Below, one piece after another: positions 1 to 7,685 of a stretch of 64,000 nucleotides of DNA. Location: NCBI RefSeq assembly GCF_025642135.1, contig NZ_CP106793.1, positions 7,718,001 to 7,782,000 on the forward strand, read 5' to 3'. Origin of the DNA: Streptomyces cynarae (lineage in GTDB: Bacteria > Actinomycetota > Actinomycetes > Streptomycetales > Streptomycetaceae). The notes beneath the pieces were generated by a model that saw nothing but the letters and a program-made list of their open reading frames with translations, did not search any database and was not told the DNA's origin. A program made the translations under genes and the position numbers. The stretch's first letter is position 1. The number at the start of each line of letters is the position of its first letter.

Positions 1-281
1 GTACGGCGCCTGCCGCGGGCGTCCGACAGGCGGCCGCCGGCGACCGCACCGAGTGCGGCACCGAGCAGGAGCGAGCTGGTGACCATGCCCTCGGTGAACG
101 GGGTCAGACCGAGGTCCTTGCTCATGTAGGGCAGGGCGCCGTTGATGACACCGGTGTCGTAACCGAAGAGCAGGCCGCCGAAGGTGGCGATGACGGTGAT
201 GAGCCGCAGCCGCCGGGAGACGGCGGGCGGGGCGTCGGCCGTGACTGCGGGGGCCTGAGTCGCGTCGTCCCTGACGTCCAT
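1..281 (-). CDS. MFS sugar/polyol transporter, N-terminal part (cut by left edge)
   Basis: The first ~93 residues are visible; the rest lies beyond base 1. After a ~25-residue cytoplasmic tail comes a first membrane segment with [16 protein letters not shown], the hallmark of the sugar-porter branch of the major facilitator superfamily, which includes myo-inositol/H+ symporters (IolT). A second hydrophobic stretch and the loop [11 protein letters not shown], matching the MFS motif between helices 2 and 3, follow. The ATG is at 281. The gene lies 9 nt downstream of the inosose-dehydratase-like gene on the same strand, which fits uptake of a cyclitol or sugar by one operon. The exact substrate is inferred from neighbours only. 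Confidence 0.85.
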   Translation of the reverse strand, partial: MDVRDDATQAPAVTADAPPAVSRRLRLITVIATFGGLLFGYDTGVINGALPYMSKDLGLTPFTEGMVTSSLLLGAALGAVAGGRLSDARGRRR

Positions 282-290
282 GGCCGCCTC

Positions 291-1241
291 CTACCGGTTG
301 ATGTTCGGGCGTCGGGTTCCGGAAAGGCCGCAGCCGGCCAGGTGCTCGCGGGTGCGCACCGCGATCGGCAGCGGCACCTCCGGAGCGCACGGGTACAGGT
401 CCTGCTCGACGATCACGAACAACTCGGCATCGAGCCTGGCGAGTTCGGCCACCACGTCGGCCGGGTCCGGCACACCGGCGGGCGGGGACACGCACACGCC
501 GCGCTTGACGGCCTCGCCGAAGGACAGGTTCTCGGCGGCGACCTGAGCGAGGATCCCGGGGTCCATCTGCTTGATGTGGACGTAGCCGACGCGCTCGCCG
601 AAGCGGCGGATCAGGTCCAGGTTGTCGCCGCCGCCGTAGGCCACGTGGCCGGTGTCCAGGCACAGGTTGGTGTAGCGGCTGTCGGACTCGTTGAGCAGCC
701 GTTCGATCTCGGGCTGCGTCTGGATGTGGCTGTCGGCGTGCGGATGGATGACCAGCCGGACGTCGTAGTCGTCCAGCAGGAGCTTGCCCAGCCGGTCGGC
801 GGCCCGCCCGAAGCCCGCCCACTGCTCGGCGGTCAGCACGCGGGACTCGGTGAACGCGCCGGTCTTCTCGTCCCGGTACATGGGCGGGATGAGGACGAGG
901 TGGTGGGCGCCGGCGGCGGCGGTCAGTCCGGCCACCTGGCGGACGTGGGCGAGCATGTCGGCCCAGGCCTCCGGCCGGTGCAGGGCGCCGAAGGCGGTGC
1001 CGCCGGAGACCTTCAGGCCGCGGGCGTCCAGTTCCTCCTTCAGGCGCTGCGGCTCGGTGGGCAGGTAGCCGTACGGTCCGAGCTCCAGCCACTCGTAGCC
1101 GGCCTCGACCAGCTCGTCGAGGAAGCGGGTGTGGGGGACCTGGTGCTCGTCCTCGGGGAACCAGATGCCCCAGGAGTCCGGGGCGGAGCCGAGGCACAGG
1201 TTTCCCGCGATGGTGCGGAGTGGGGTTGGCGCCGTTGCCAT
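291..1241 (-). CDS. Sugar phosphate isomerase/epimerase family protein, probable inosose dehydratase-like
   Basis: A 316-residue TIM-barrel protein of the xylose-isomerase-like fold. The N-terminus has CLGSAPDSWGIW, typical of the inositol-catabolism branch (2-keto-myo-inositol dehydratase IolE and relatives). Likely metal-binding residues are seen in VIHPHADSHIQT, CLDTGHVAYGGGD and YVHIKQMD. By family knowledge IolE removes water from scyllo-inosose in the cytoplasm, but IolH-like isomerases look similar, so the reaction is not certain. It begins at ATG 1241, 29 nt after the end of the broken aldehyde dehydrogenase, and is followed by the transporter, so all three were probably one inositol operon. 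Because of an upstream deletion, the frame is open from 2063 straight into this gene. Confidence 0.75.
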   Translation of the reverse strand: MATAPTPLRTIAGNLCLGSAPDSWGIWFPEDEHQVPHTRFLDELVEAGYEWLELGPYGYLPTEPQRLKEELDARGLKVSGGTAFGALHRPEAWADMLAHVRQVAGLTAAAGAHHLVLIPPMYRDEKTGAFTESRVLTAEQWAGFGRAADRLGKLLLDDYDVRLVIHPHADSHIQTQPEIERLLNESDSRYTNLCLDTGHVAYGGGDNLDLIRRFGERVGYVHIKQMDPGILAQVAAENLSFGEAVKRGVCVSPPAGVPDPADVVAELARLDAELFVIVEQDLYPCAPEVPLPIAVRTREHLAGCGLSGTRRPNINR

Positions 1242-1270
1242 GACGTGTCCTTCGGGGAAGGGGACGGGGT

Positions 1271-2063
<793 letters not shown>

Positions 2064-2128
2064 GCTGGTGTCCCTTCGCTCCGGAAGATCCCGGGAGTGG
2101 TCACGGGAGAAGTCGACTATCGCGCTCT

Positions 2129-2144
2129 ACTAGTGCGCTCTAGT
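2129..2144. promoter_or_regulatory. Putative LacI-family operator, copy 1
   Basis: ACTAG-TGCGCT-CTAGT is a 16-bp imperfect palindrome with a central GCGC, seen just downstream of the -10 element of the leftward promoter. The same half-sites recur at 4639-4654. LacI-family repressors bind even-length palindromes with a central CG, and the only such gene nearby is the divergent one at 2247. Position over the start region suggests repression of the leftward mmsA-inosose dehydratase-transporter operon and perhaps autoregulation. Confidence 0.65.
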
Positions 2145-2150
2145 GCGAGT

Positions 2151-2180
2151 ACGATGACCCCTGTCCAAATGTCATGTCAA
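2151..2180 (-). promoter_or_regulatory. Leftward promoter of the mmsA operon
   Basis: On the minus strand TTGACA (2175-2180) is followed after 18 nt by CATCGT (2151-2156). The operator lies directly downstream. The arrangement is the same as at the sugar-binding-protein promoter (4662-4690), where the spacing is 17 nt, which supports both being real. Confidence 0.55.
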
Positions 2181-2246
2181 TAGCTTGTTGCCGGGAGATT
2201 TCAGCTCGCCCGATAAGGTGGGCGCCGTCGGAGGGTGGGATCACTG

Positions 2247-3278
2247 GTGGATGCTTCGGGCAGGCAGCGCCCCACGATGGCGGACGTCGCCGAGAAGGCG
2301 GGCGTCTCCCGGGCGCTCGTCTCCATCGTGTTCCGCAACCAGCCGGGGGCGAGCGAGGAGACCCGGCAGCGCGTGCTCCGCGTCGCCGACGAGATCGGCT
2401 ACCGCCCCGACAGTGCGGCCCGTCTGCTGGCCCGCGGGCGCAGCCGCACGCTCGGCGTGATGTTCACCGTCCACCAGACCTTCCACGCCGACCTCGTCGA
2501 GGGCATCTACCCCGAGGCCGAGCGACTCGGCTACGAGGTCCTGCTGTCCGCCACCGCCGAGGGCCGCGGCGAGGCGAAGGCGGTCGAGGCGCTGCTCGGC
2601 CACCGCTGCGAGGCGGTGATCCTGCTCGGCCCCGACGCCGATCCCGCCGACCTCGACGCGCTCGGGCAGCGCACGGTCACCGTCTCGGTCGGCCGGCGCG
2701 TGCCCCACGTGCGCGTGGACAGCGTGCACACCGCCGAGGGCAAGGGCATACGGCAGGCGATGGACCACCTCGTCGAGCTCGGGCACCGCCGGATCGTGCA
2801 CATCGACGGCGGCCGGGGCCCCGGCTCCGCGGAGCGACGGCGCGCCTACCGGGCCGCGATGCGCCGCCACGGGCTCGAGCCGGAGCTGCGGGTCATCCCC
2901 GGCGACCACACCGAGCGGTCCGGCATCGAGGCCGGCCGCCTGCTGCTGGAGGAGCAGGCGAGCGGCCGGCCCCTGCCGACGGCGGTCCTCGCGGGCAACG
3001 ACCGGTGCGCGATGGGCCTGCTGATGTCGCTGGTGCGGGCCGGTGTCGAGGTGCCTCAGGACCTGTCCGTCGTCGGGTACGACGACAGCCACCTCTCCCA
3101 CCTGATGCCCATCGGCCTCACGACGGTCCGTCAGGACGCGGTGCTCATGGCGGAGCACGCGGTGCGCTTCGCCGTGGAACGGCTGGAGACCCCGGAGCGT
3201 GAGCCGCGTGAGGCGGTGCTCGACCCGAAGCTGGTGGTGAGGGGGACCAGCGGGCCGCCGCCCGAGGCGCCGGTCTGA
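2247..3278 (+). CDS. LacI-family transcriptional regulator
   Basis: A 343-residue repressor. The N-terminal helix-turn-helix reads MADVAEKAGVSRALVS, followed by the hinge helix region YRPDSAARLLARGRS. The rest is a periplasmic-binding-like effector domain (GVMFTVHQTFHADL to about residue 330) containing FTAVLAGND-type and SVVGYDDSHLS signatures. GTG 2247 is chosen because GGAGG at 2230-2234 is well spaced for it; GTG 2235 overlaps that site. It is divergent from the truncated mmsA operon and convergent with the sugar-binding lipoprotein, and both targets carry the same ACTAG-N6-CTAGT operator. It is probably an effector-relieved repressor of inositol or sugar uptake and breakdown. The effector is not known. 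Confidence 0.9.
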   Translation: MDASGRQRPTMADVAEKAGVSRALVSIVFRNQPGASEETRQRVLRVADEIGYRPDSAARLLARGRSRTLGVMFTVHQTFHADLVEGIYPEAERLGYEVLLSATAEGRGEAKAVEALLGHRCEAVILLGPDADPADLDALGQRTVTVSVGRRVPHVRVDSVHTAEGKGIRQAMDHLVELGHRRIVHIDGGRGPGSAERRRAYRAAMRRHGLEPELRVIPGDHTERSGIEAGRLLLEEQASGRPLPTAVLAGNDRCAMGLLMSLVRAGVEVPQDLSVVGYDDSHLSHLMPIGLTTVRQDAVLMAEHAVRFAVERLETPEREPREAVLDPKLVVRGTSGPPPEAPV

Positions 3279-3300
3279 CGGGCCGCGGCAGCGCGCGGTG

Positions 3301-3324
3301 GGGCCCGGACCGAGGTCCGGGCCC
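3301..3324. terminator. Hairpin terminator between convergent genes
   Basis: GGGCCCGGAC-CGAG-GTCCGGGCCC forms a perfect 10-bp stem with a 4-nt loop. It sits between the LacI gene and the converging binding-protein gene. No U-tract follows, as is common in high-GC actinobacteria, so it may serve both strands. Confidence 0.8.
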
Positions 3325-3394
3325 TGGGGCCGCTCGTGTGGGTCACGCCGCCCGGACGGCGGTCGTTCCGCCCGGAAGCCGTACGTGTCGGTGG

Positions 3395-4399
3395 TCAGCG
3401 TGTCCCGTTGTCGGCGAACTCGGCGACCGCGTCGACGTTGTCCTTGGTCACGAAGGCCGGACCGGTCAGCACCGGGGCGGTGCCGCCGCCGCTGAAGTTG
3501 CCATTGGTCTTGTAGAGCCACAGTGCGTCCACAGCGAGGTAGCCCTGCAGATACGGCTGCTGGTCGACCGCGAACTCGACCTGCCCGTCCTGAACCGCCT
3601 TGACCAGGTCCTTGTTGAGGTCGAAGGTCGCGACCCCGGCCTTGCTGCCGGCGTCCTTCACGGACTGCACGGCCGTGAGGGCGAACGGGGCCCCGAGGGT
3701 GACGACCTGGTCGATGGAGGAGTCCTGCTGGAGCTTGGCGGTGAGCGTGGACTTCACCGACGGCATGTCGGTGCCGTTGACGTAGATCGTGTCCGTCTTC
3801 CCCTCGAACCCCTTCTTCAGACCCGCGCACCGGGACTCGAGGGCGACCTGCCCCTGCTCCTGGATCACGCACACGGCGTGCTTGGCGCCCATCTGGTTGA
3901 GCCGTCGGCCGAAGGCCTGGCCGGCGATGTTCTCGTCCTGCCCGAAGTACTCGAGCATGCCGAGGCTCTTCCAGTCGTCCAGACCGGAGTTGAAGCCGAC
4001 GACCGGGATGCCGGCGGCCTTGGCCTTGGCCACCACCGCCTTCATGGCGTCGGGCTTGGCCGCGGTGAGCGCGATGCCGTCGACCTTCTGGTCGATGGCG
4101 TTCTGCACCAGGTTGGCCTGGTTGCCCGCGTTGGGGTCGCTGGAGTAGACGAGCTTGATGTTGTCCTTGGCGGCCGCGGCCTGGGCGCCCTTGCGGATCA
4201 GGTCCCAGAAGGTGTCGCCGGGGGCGGCGTGGGTCACCATGGCGACGGTCATGCGCGGCGTGGTGGCCTTGCCGGCCGATATGTTCGTGCCCGCCTGATC
4301 GGCCTTCTTGCCGCCGGAACTGCTGGAGCACCCGGCGGCGAACAGGGCGCCGACGAGAACGGTGGCGGTCAGGGCGGCGGTTCGCTTGTGTCTGTGCAT
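3395..4399 (-). CDS. Sugar ABC transporter substrate-binding lipoprotein (orphan)
   Basis: A 334-residue periplasmic-binding protein of the ribose/xylose/inositol (type I, PBP1-like) family. The signal peptide MHRHKRTAALTATVLVG ends in the lipobox FAAGC (Cys ~23), so it is a lipid-anchored surface protein. The mature part has GDTFWDLIRKGAQAAA, DPNAGNQANLVQNAIDQKVD and YLAVDALWLYK, typical of sugar binders. ATG 4399 is preferred over the longer open frame to 4627 because the signal peptide begins there; this leaves a leader of ~250 nt after the promoter. No permease or ATPase gene is adjacent, so it must share components encoded elsewhere or be left over from a deletion. An operator at 4639 ties it to the LacI regulator. 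Confidence 0.88.
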   Translation of the reverse strand: MHRHKRTAALTATVLVGALFAAGCSSSSGGKKADQAGTNISAGKATTPRMTVAMVTHAAPGDTFWDLIRKGAQAAAAKDNIKLVYSSDPNAGNQANLVQNAIDQKVDGIALTAAKPDAMKAVVAKAKAAGIPVVGFNSGLDDWKSLGMLEYFGQDENIAGQAFGRRLNQMGAKHAVCVIQEQGQVALESRCAGLKKGFEGKTDTIYVNGTDMPSVKSTLTAKLQQDSSIDQVVTLGAPFALTAVQSVKDAGSKAGVATFDLNKDLVKAVQDGQVEFAVDQQPYLQGYLAVDALWLYKTNGNFSGGGTAPVLTGPAFVTKDNVDAVAEFADNGTR

Positions 4400-4638
4400 G
4401 TCCCTTGCACCTCGCTGTGCGGTCGGGGGAGTCGGGGCGGAGGAGGATCCGGCTGTCACGTCGGGGCGGGGTGTGCGGGCCCTGAGCGTGAGGACCGGGG
4501 GCCGCGCTCGGCGAAGGCGGCCTCGTCCGGTGTGGCGAGGCGGGCCCGGGCGCGGGCGGACTGCGGGTGCTCGGGTGACGGCGGAAGTGCTGTGCGGCGG
4601 CCGGGGGTGAGACCGCCTCGTTGTCACTGGAGCGCTGC

Positions 4639-4654
4639 ACTAGCGCGCTCTAGT
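4639..4654. promoter_or_regulatory. Putative LacI-family operator, copy 2
   Basis: ACTAG-CGCGCT-CTAGT differs from the copy at 2129-2144 at one position only. It starts about 7 nt downstream of the -10 element of the binding-protein promoter, a classic repressor position. It is a second site for the regulator at 2247 by inference. Confidence 0.65.
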
Positions 4655-4661
4655 GACAGGT

Positions 4662-4690
4662 ACTATGAGGCGGCCGGCAGGGGATGTCAA
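4662..4690 (-). promoter_or_regulatory. Promoter of the sugar-binding lipoprotein gene
   Basis: On the minus strand TTGACA (4685-4690), a 17-nt spacer and CATAGT (4662-4667). The -35 matches the housekeeping sigma consensus exactly. The operator lies at the expected transcription start. Confidence 0.6.
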
Positions 4691-4866
4691 CGGCGTCGCA
4701 CAGCACGGGATGCCCGCGGGGGTGTGGCGCGGGGTGAGTCGAGCCGAGGGAGATCCGGCGTTCGGGCCGGCCGTCGTGCCCGGGCCTGTGCGCCTCCCTG
4801 CGTTCACTCGCCGCTTATGCTCTCGGTTCGAATGACGTCTGTCGGTCACGGAACAAGGGGTGGGGC

Positions 4867-5889
4867 ATGGTCGGCGAACCCGTGCGGTGGGGAATTCTCG
4901 CGACCGGAGGGATCGCGGCCGCGTTCACGGCGGACCTGATGGACCTGCCGGACGCGGAAGTGGTGGCGGTGGCGTCGCGGAGCAGGGAGTCGGCCGAGAA
5001 CTTCGCGGGACGGTTCGGGATACCGCGGGCCTACGGCGACTGGGGCGCCCTTGCTGCGGACGACGACATCGATGTCGTGTACGTCGCCACTCCGCACTCG
5101 GCGCACCGGGCCGCTGCGGGGCTGTGCCTGGAGGCGGGTCGGAGCGTGCTCTGCGAGAAGCCGTTCACGCTGAACGTGTGCGAGGCCGAGGAACTGGTGG
5201 CGTTGGCGAGGCAGCGTGGGGTCTTCCTCATGGAGGCCATGTGGATGTACTGCAACCCGCTGATCCGGCGCGTGGCCGACCTGGTGCGTGAGGGCGCGAT
5301 CGGTGAAGTGCGTTCGGTGCAGGCCGACTTCGGCATCGCTGGGGACTTCCCGCCCTCTCATCGGCTACGGGACCCGGCGCAGGGTGGGGGCGCGCTGCTC
5401 GACCTGGGCGTCTACCCGGTTTCGTTCGCGCAGTTGCTGCTCGGTGAGCCCTCGGACGTGGCGGCGCGAGCGGTGCTCTCGCAGGAGGGCGTCGATCTGC
5501 AGACGGGAGCGCTGCTCTCCTGGGAGAGCGGTGCTCAGGCTCTGGTGCACTGCTCCATCATCGGCGAGTCTCCCAGAATCGCCACGGTCACCGGTTCGCG
5601 CGGCCGCATCGACATTCCGTATACCTTCTTCCATCCCGACCGCTTTGTCCTGCATCGCGACGGCCGCGAGGCCGAGGAGTTCCCGGCCGACCCGGCGAAC
5701 GGCCCCGTCAACAGCCTCCACCACGAGGCCGTCGAGGTCATGCGCGCCCTCCGCGCCGGTGACACCGAGTCTCCACTCGTCCCCCTCGACGGCACGCTCG
5801 CCGTGATGCGGACGCTCGACGCGATACGGGACCACATCGGCGTCCGCTACCCCGGCGAGGCGCGCGAGGCCGTAGCCGCGCAGGTTTGA
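4867..5889 (+). CDS. Gfo/Idh/MocA family NAD(P)-dependent oxidoreductase
   Basis: A 340-residue dehydrogenase. The N-terminal Rossmann fold begins WGILATGGIAAAFTADL, and the family signature CEKPFTLN (the EKP lysine) is at about residue 98. The C-terminal alpha/beta domain contains GGGALLDLGVYPVSFA, in which the family's active-site Asp-x-x-x-Tyr/His stretch lies. Such enzymes oxidise or reduce sugars, cyclitols or dihydrodiols; this subgroup resembles dihydrodiol dehydrogenases. The start has a strong AAGGGGTGGGG site before ATG 4867. It is divergent from the binding-protein gene, so a link with sugar catabolism is possible, but no operator copy lies closer than 4654. Confidence 0.85.
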   Translation: MVGEPVRWGILATGGIAAAFTADLMDLPDAEVVAVASRSRESAENFAGRFGIPRAYGDWGALAADDDIDVVYVATPHSAHRAAAGLCLEAGRSVLCEKPFTLNVCEAEELVALARQRGVFLMEAMWMYCNPLIRRVADLVREGAIGEVRSVQADFGIAGDFPPSHRLRDPAQGGGALLDLGVYPVSFAQLLLGEPSDVAARAVLSQEGVDLQTGALLSWESGAQALVHCSIIGESPRIATVTGSRGRIDIPYTFFHPDRFVLHRDGREAEEFPADPANGPVNSLHHEAVEVMRALRAGDTESPLVPLDGTLAVMRTLDAIRDHIGVRYPGEAREAVAAQV

Positions 5890-5969
5890 GCGCGCGAGGG
5901 AGGCGCCGGCGCCCGAGGGCGGGCACGACAGGCAAGCCGCACGGGGGTTCGCCGGCCCGGCCCGGCGAG

Positions 5970-6005
5970 GTGCACGCCGACGGAGTGGACGGTGTCGGCG
6001 TGCAC
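5970..6005. terminator. Hairpin terminator between convergent genes
   Basis: GTGCACGCCGAC (5970-5981) and GTCGGCGTGCAC (5994-6005) form a perfect 12-bp stem with a 12-nt loop. It separates the oxidoreductase from the converging BrkB gene and should act on both. Confidence 0.8.
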
Positions 6006-6026
6006 ACGCCCGCGGTTGCGCGAGGC

Positions 6027-7064
6027 TCAGGACCCCTCCAGGCGGCGCCGGTCCTCCTCGTCCCACTTCCGGGTGTCACGAGGCCGGGCGTAGGGCTCCG
6101 CCTCGGGCGGGTAGCCGCCCGCGACGGCCCGCTGCCGTGCGACCTCCGCGTCGAACTCCAGGCCCAGCAAGATCGCAAGGTTGGTGATCCACAACCAGAC
6201 CAGGAAGACGATCACCCCTGCCATCGTGCCGTAGGTCTTGTTGTAGGAGGCGAAGCCGGCCACGTAGAACGCGAACCCGGCCGAGGCGATCATCCAGATC
6301 ACCAAGGCCAGGAAGCTGCCCGGGGTGAGCCACCGCCATCCGGTCACCCGCACGTTCGGACTCGCCCAGTACAGGATGGCGATCATCAGCGTGACCAGCA
6401 GGACGAGCACGGGCCACTTGGCGATCGACCACGCCGTCAGCGCGGTGCCACCGATGCCGAGCGCGGCCCCCGCCTGGCGGGCCAGACCACCGGTGAACAC
6501 CACGATCAGGGCGCTGATCACGGCCAGCACCAGCAGCACCACCGTCACCCCCACTCGCACCGGGAGGACCTTCCACGCCGGGCGGCCCTCGGGCACGTCG
6601 TAGACGGCGTTCGCCGCACGGATGAAGGCGGCCACATAGCCGGACGCCGACCACACCGCCAGCACCACACCGACGATCGCCATCACCGAGCCGGTGCCGG
6701 TGTTGCCCTGTAGTTGCTGCACCGCCCTCGTGAGGATGTCGCGTGCCGAGCCGGGGGCGAACTGTTTGACATTGGCCAGCACCTGGTTGGTGGTCGATTT
6801 GCCGGTCAGGCTCAGCATCGACACCAGCACCAGAAGCGCCGGGAACAGTGAGAGCACCCCGTAATAGGTCAAGGCCGCCGCCCGGTCGGTCAGCTCGTCG
6901 TCCTTGAACTCCCGCAGCGAGCCCTTCAGCACCGCGCCCCACGACCGCCTGGGCAGTTTCGTCGGCGCGTCCGGCGCCCGCCGCTCCACCTCGGGCCCCG
7001 GCCCGAACCGCTCTTCGCCACGATCGGCATGACCCCTGTGTCGCAACTTCGGTAGCCGAGCCAT
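6027..7064 (-). CDS. YihY/virulence factor BrkB family membrane protein
   Basis: A 345-residue integral membrane protein. A charged cytoplasmic N-terminus (~60 residues) leads into the domain with FKDDELTDRAAALTYYGVLSLFPALL, the typical entry to this family, then about six membrane segments, ending at ILLGLEFDAEVARQ and a charged tail. The family (once called ribonuclease BN) has no firmly known activity in actinobacteria; transport or envelope roles are suggested. ATG 7064 is preferred over the upstream GTG/ATG frame to 7148 because the extension is low-complexity and lacks a good ribosome site, but the choice is uncertain. A perfect palindrome overlaps this start codon. Confidence 0.85.
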   Translation of the reverse strand: MARLPKLRHRGHADRGEERFGPGPEVERRAPDAPTKLPRRSWGAVLKGSLREFKDDELTDRAAALTYYGVLSLFPALLVLVSMLSLTGKSTTNQVLANVKQFAPGSARDILTRAVQQLQGNTGTGSVMAIVGVVLAVWSASGYVAAFIRAANAVYDVPEGRPAWKVLPVRVGVTVVLLVLAVISALIVVFTGGLARQAGAALGIGGTALTAWSIAKWPVLVLLVTLMIAILYWASPNVRVTGWRWLTPGSFLALVIWMIASAGFAFYVAGFASYNKTYGTMAGVIVFLVWLWITNLAILLGLEFDAEVARQRAVAGGYPPEAEPYARPRDTRKWDEEDRRRLEGS

Positions 7065-7077
7065 ACCCGTCGGGTAT
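7063..7077. repeat. 15-bp perfect palindrome over the BrkB start
   Basis: ATACCCG-T-CGGGTAT is symmetric around one base and covers the last two bases of the start codon and the leader just upstream. It could be an operator or an mRNA hairpin that masks initiation. No second copy was noticed in the window. Confidence 0.45.
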
Positions 7078-7306
7078 CCCGAGCCCGCGGATTCACCCGC
7101 CTGTGCGGTATCGACCGGCGCTTTTCGCCCCCAAGCCGGCGATCGCAAGGCCGGCCCCGCTTCCTATTCCCCGTGATTCCGGTGATGTGTTTCACCAGAT
7201 CGTTTATTGTTCAACTACGTGAGAGTGCGTAGCTTGGGTGACGCCGAAACCCGGCATTTCATCGTTTGCAGTCGCAGACCAGCGGACTGTGCAAGGAGAG
7301 AAGACC

Positions 7307-7654
7307 ATGGGAAAGCTCATACGGCGTATCGGGACCGGAGGTGTTTCCGCGATATTCGTCGGAAGCGCTCTCCTCGCCGTCGGCGGACCGGCTGCCGCGG
7401 CCACCCCCCAGGCGGACGGTCACTCCACCGTCAGGACGGTTGCCGCCCAGGATTGGAAGGCAGATCCGAAGGCCGTCGCCGTCCACGGCGGATCCCGGGA
7501 CCGGAGCGAAGGCCACCGGCATGTCGGTGAGCGCCGGACGGATGGTCGTACCCTCGACCCGTGGATCGCCGACCAGCTGGCTGTGCTCGATCCGTGGATC
7601 ACGGATCAGCTGGCGTTGTTCGCGCCTTCCACGGCGGTCGTGGCGACGCCCTGA
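7307..7654 (+). CDS. Small exported protein with tandem 11-residue repeat
   Basis: A 115-residue product starting at ATG 7307 behind AAGGAGAG. The first ~32 residues form a Sec-type signal peptide (MGKLIRRIGTGG, hydrophobic core, AAA cleavage region before TPQAD). The mature protein is ~83 residues, hydrophilic, and ends with two nearly identical copies of LDPWI-A/T-DQLA. The two repeat units are 33 nt apart in DNA. No family was recognised. Divergent from the BrkB gene and convergent with the kinase; it may act in the envelope. Low homology expectation, but codon bias and signals look genuine. Confidence 0.7.
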   Translation: MGKLIRRIGTGGVSAIFVGSALLAVGGPAAAATPQADGHSTVRTVAAQDWKADPKAVAVHGGSRDRSEGHRHVGERRTDGRTLDPWIADQLAVLDPWITDQLALFAPSTAVVATP

Positions 7655-7685
7655 ACCGTCTCGCACTCACTGGCCGGCCGCGGAT

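Noticed and set aside
2241..4640. 799-codon minus-strand frame across the LacI and binding-protein genes
   Set aside because: It is antisense to the LacI gene and out of frame with the lipoprotein; composition is Arg/Pro-rich shadow coding.
3338..4939. 533-codon plus-strand frame opposite the lipoprotein gene
   Set aside because: Shadow of the real minus-strand gene; no start signal and no known domain.
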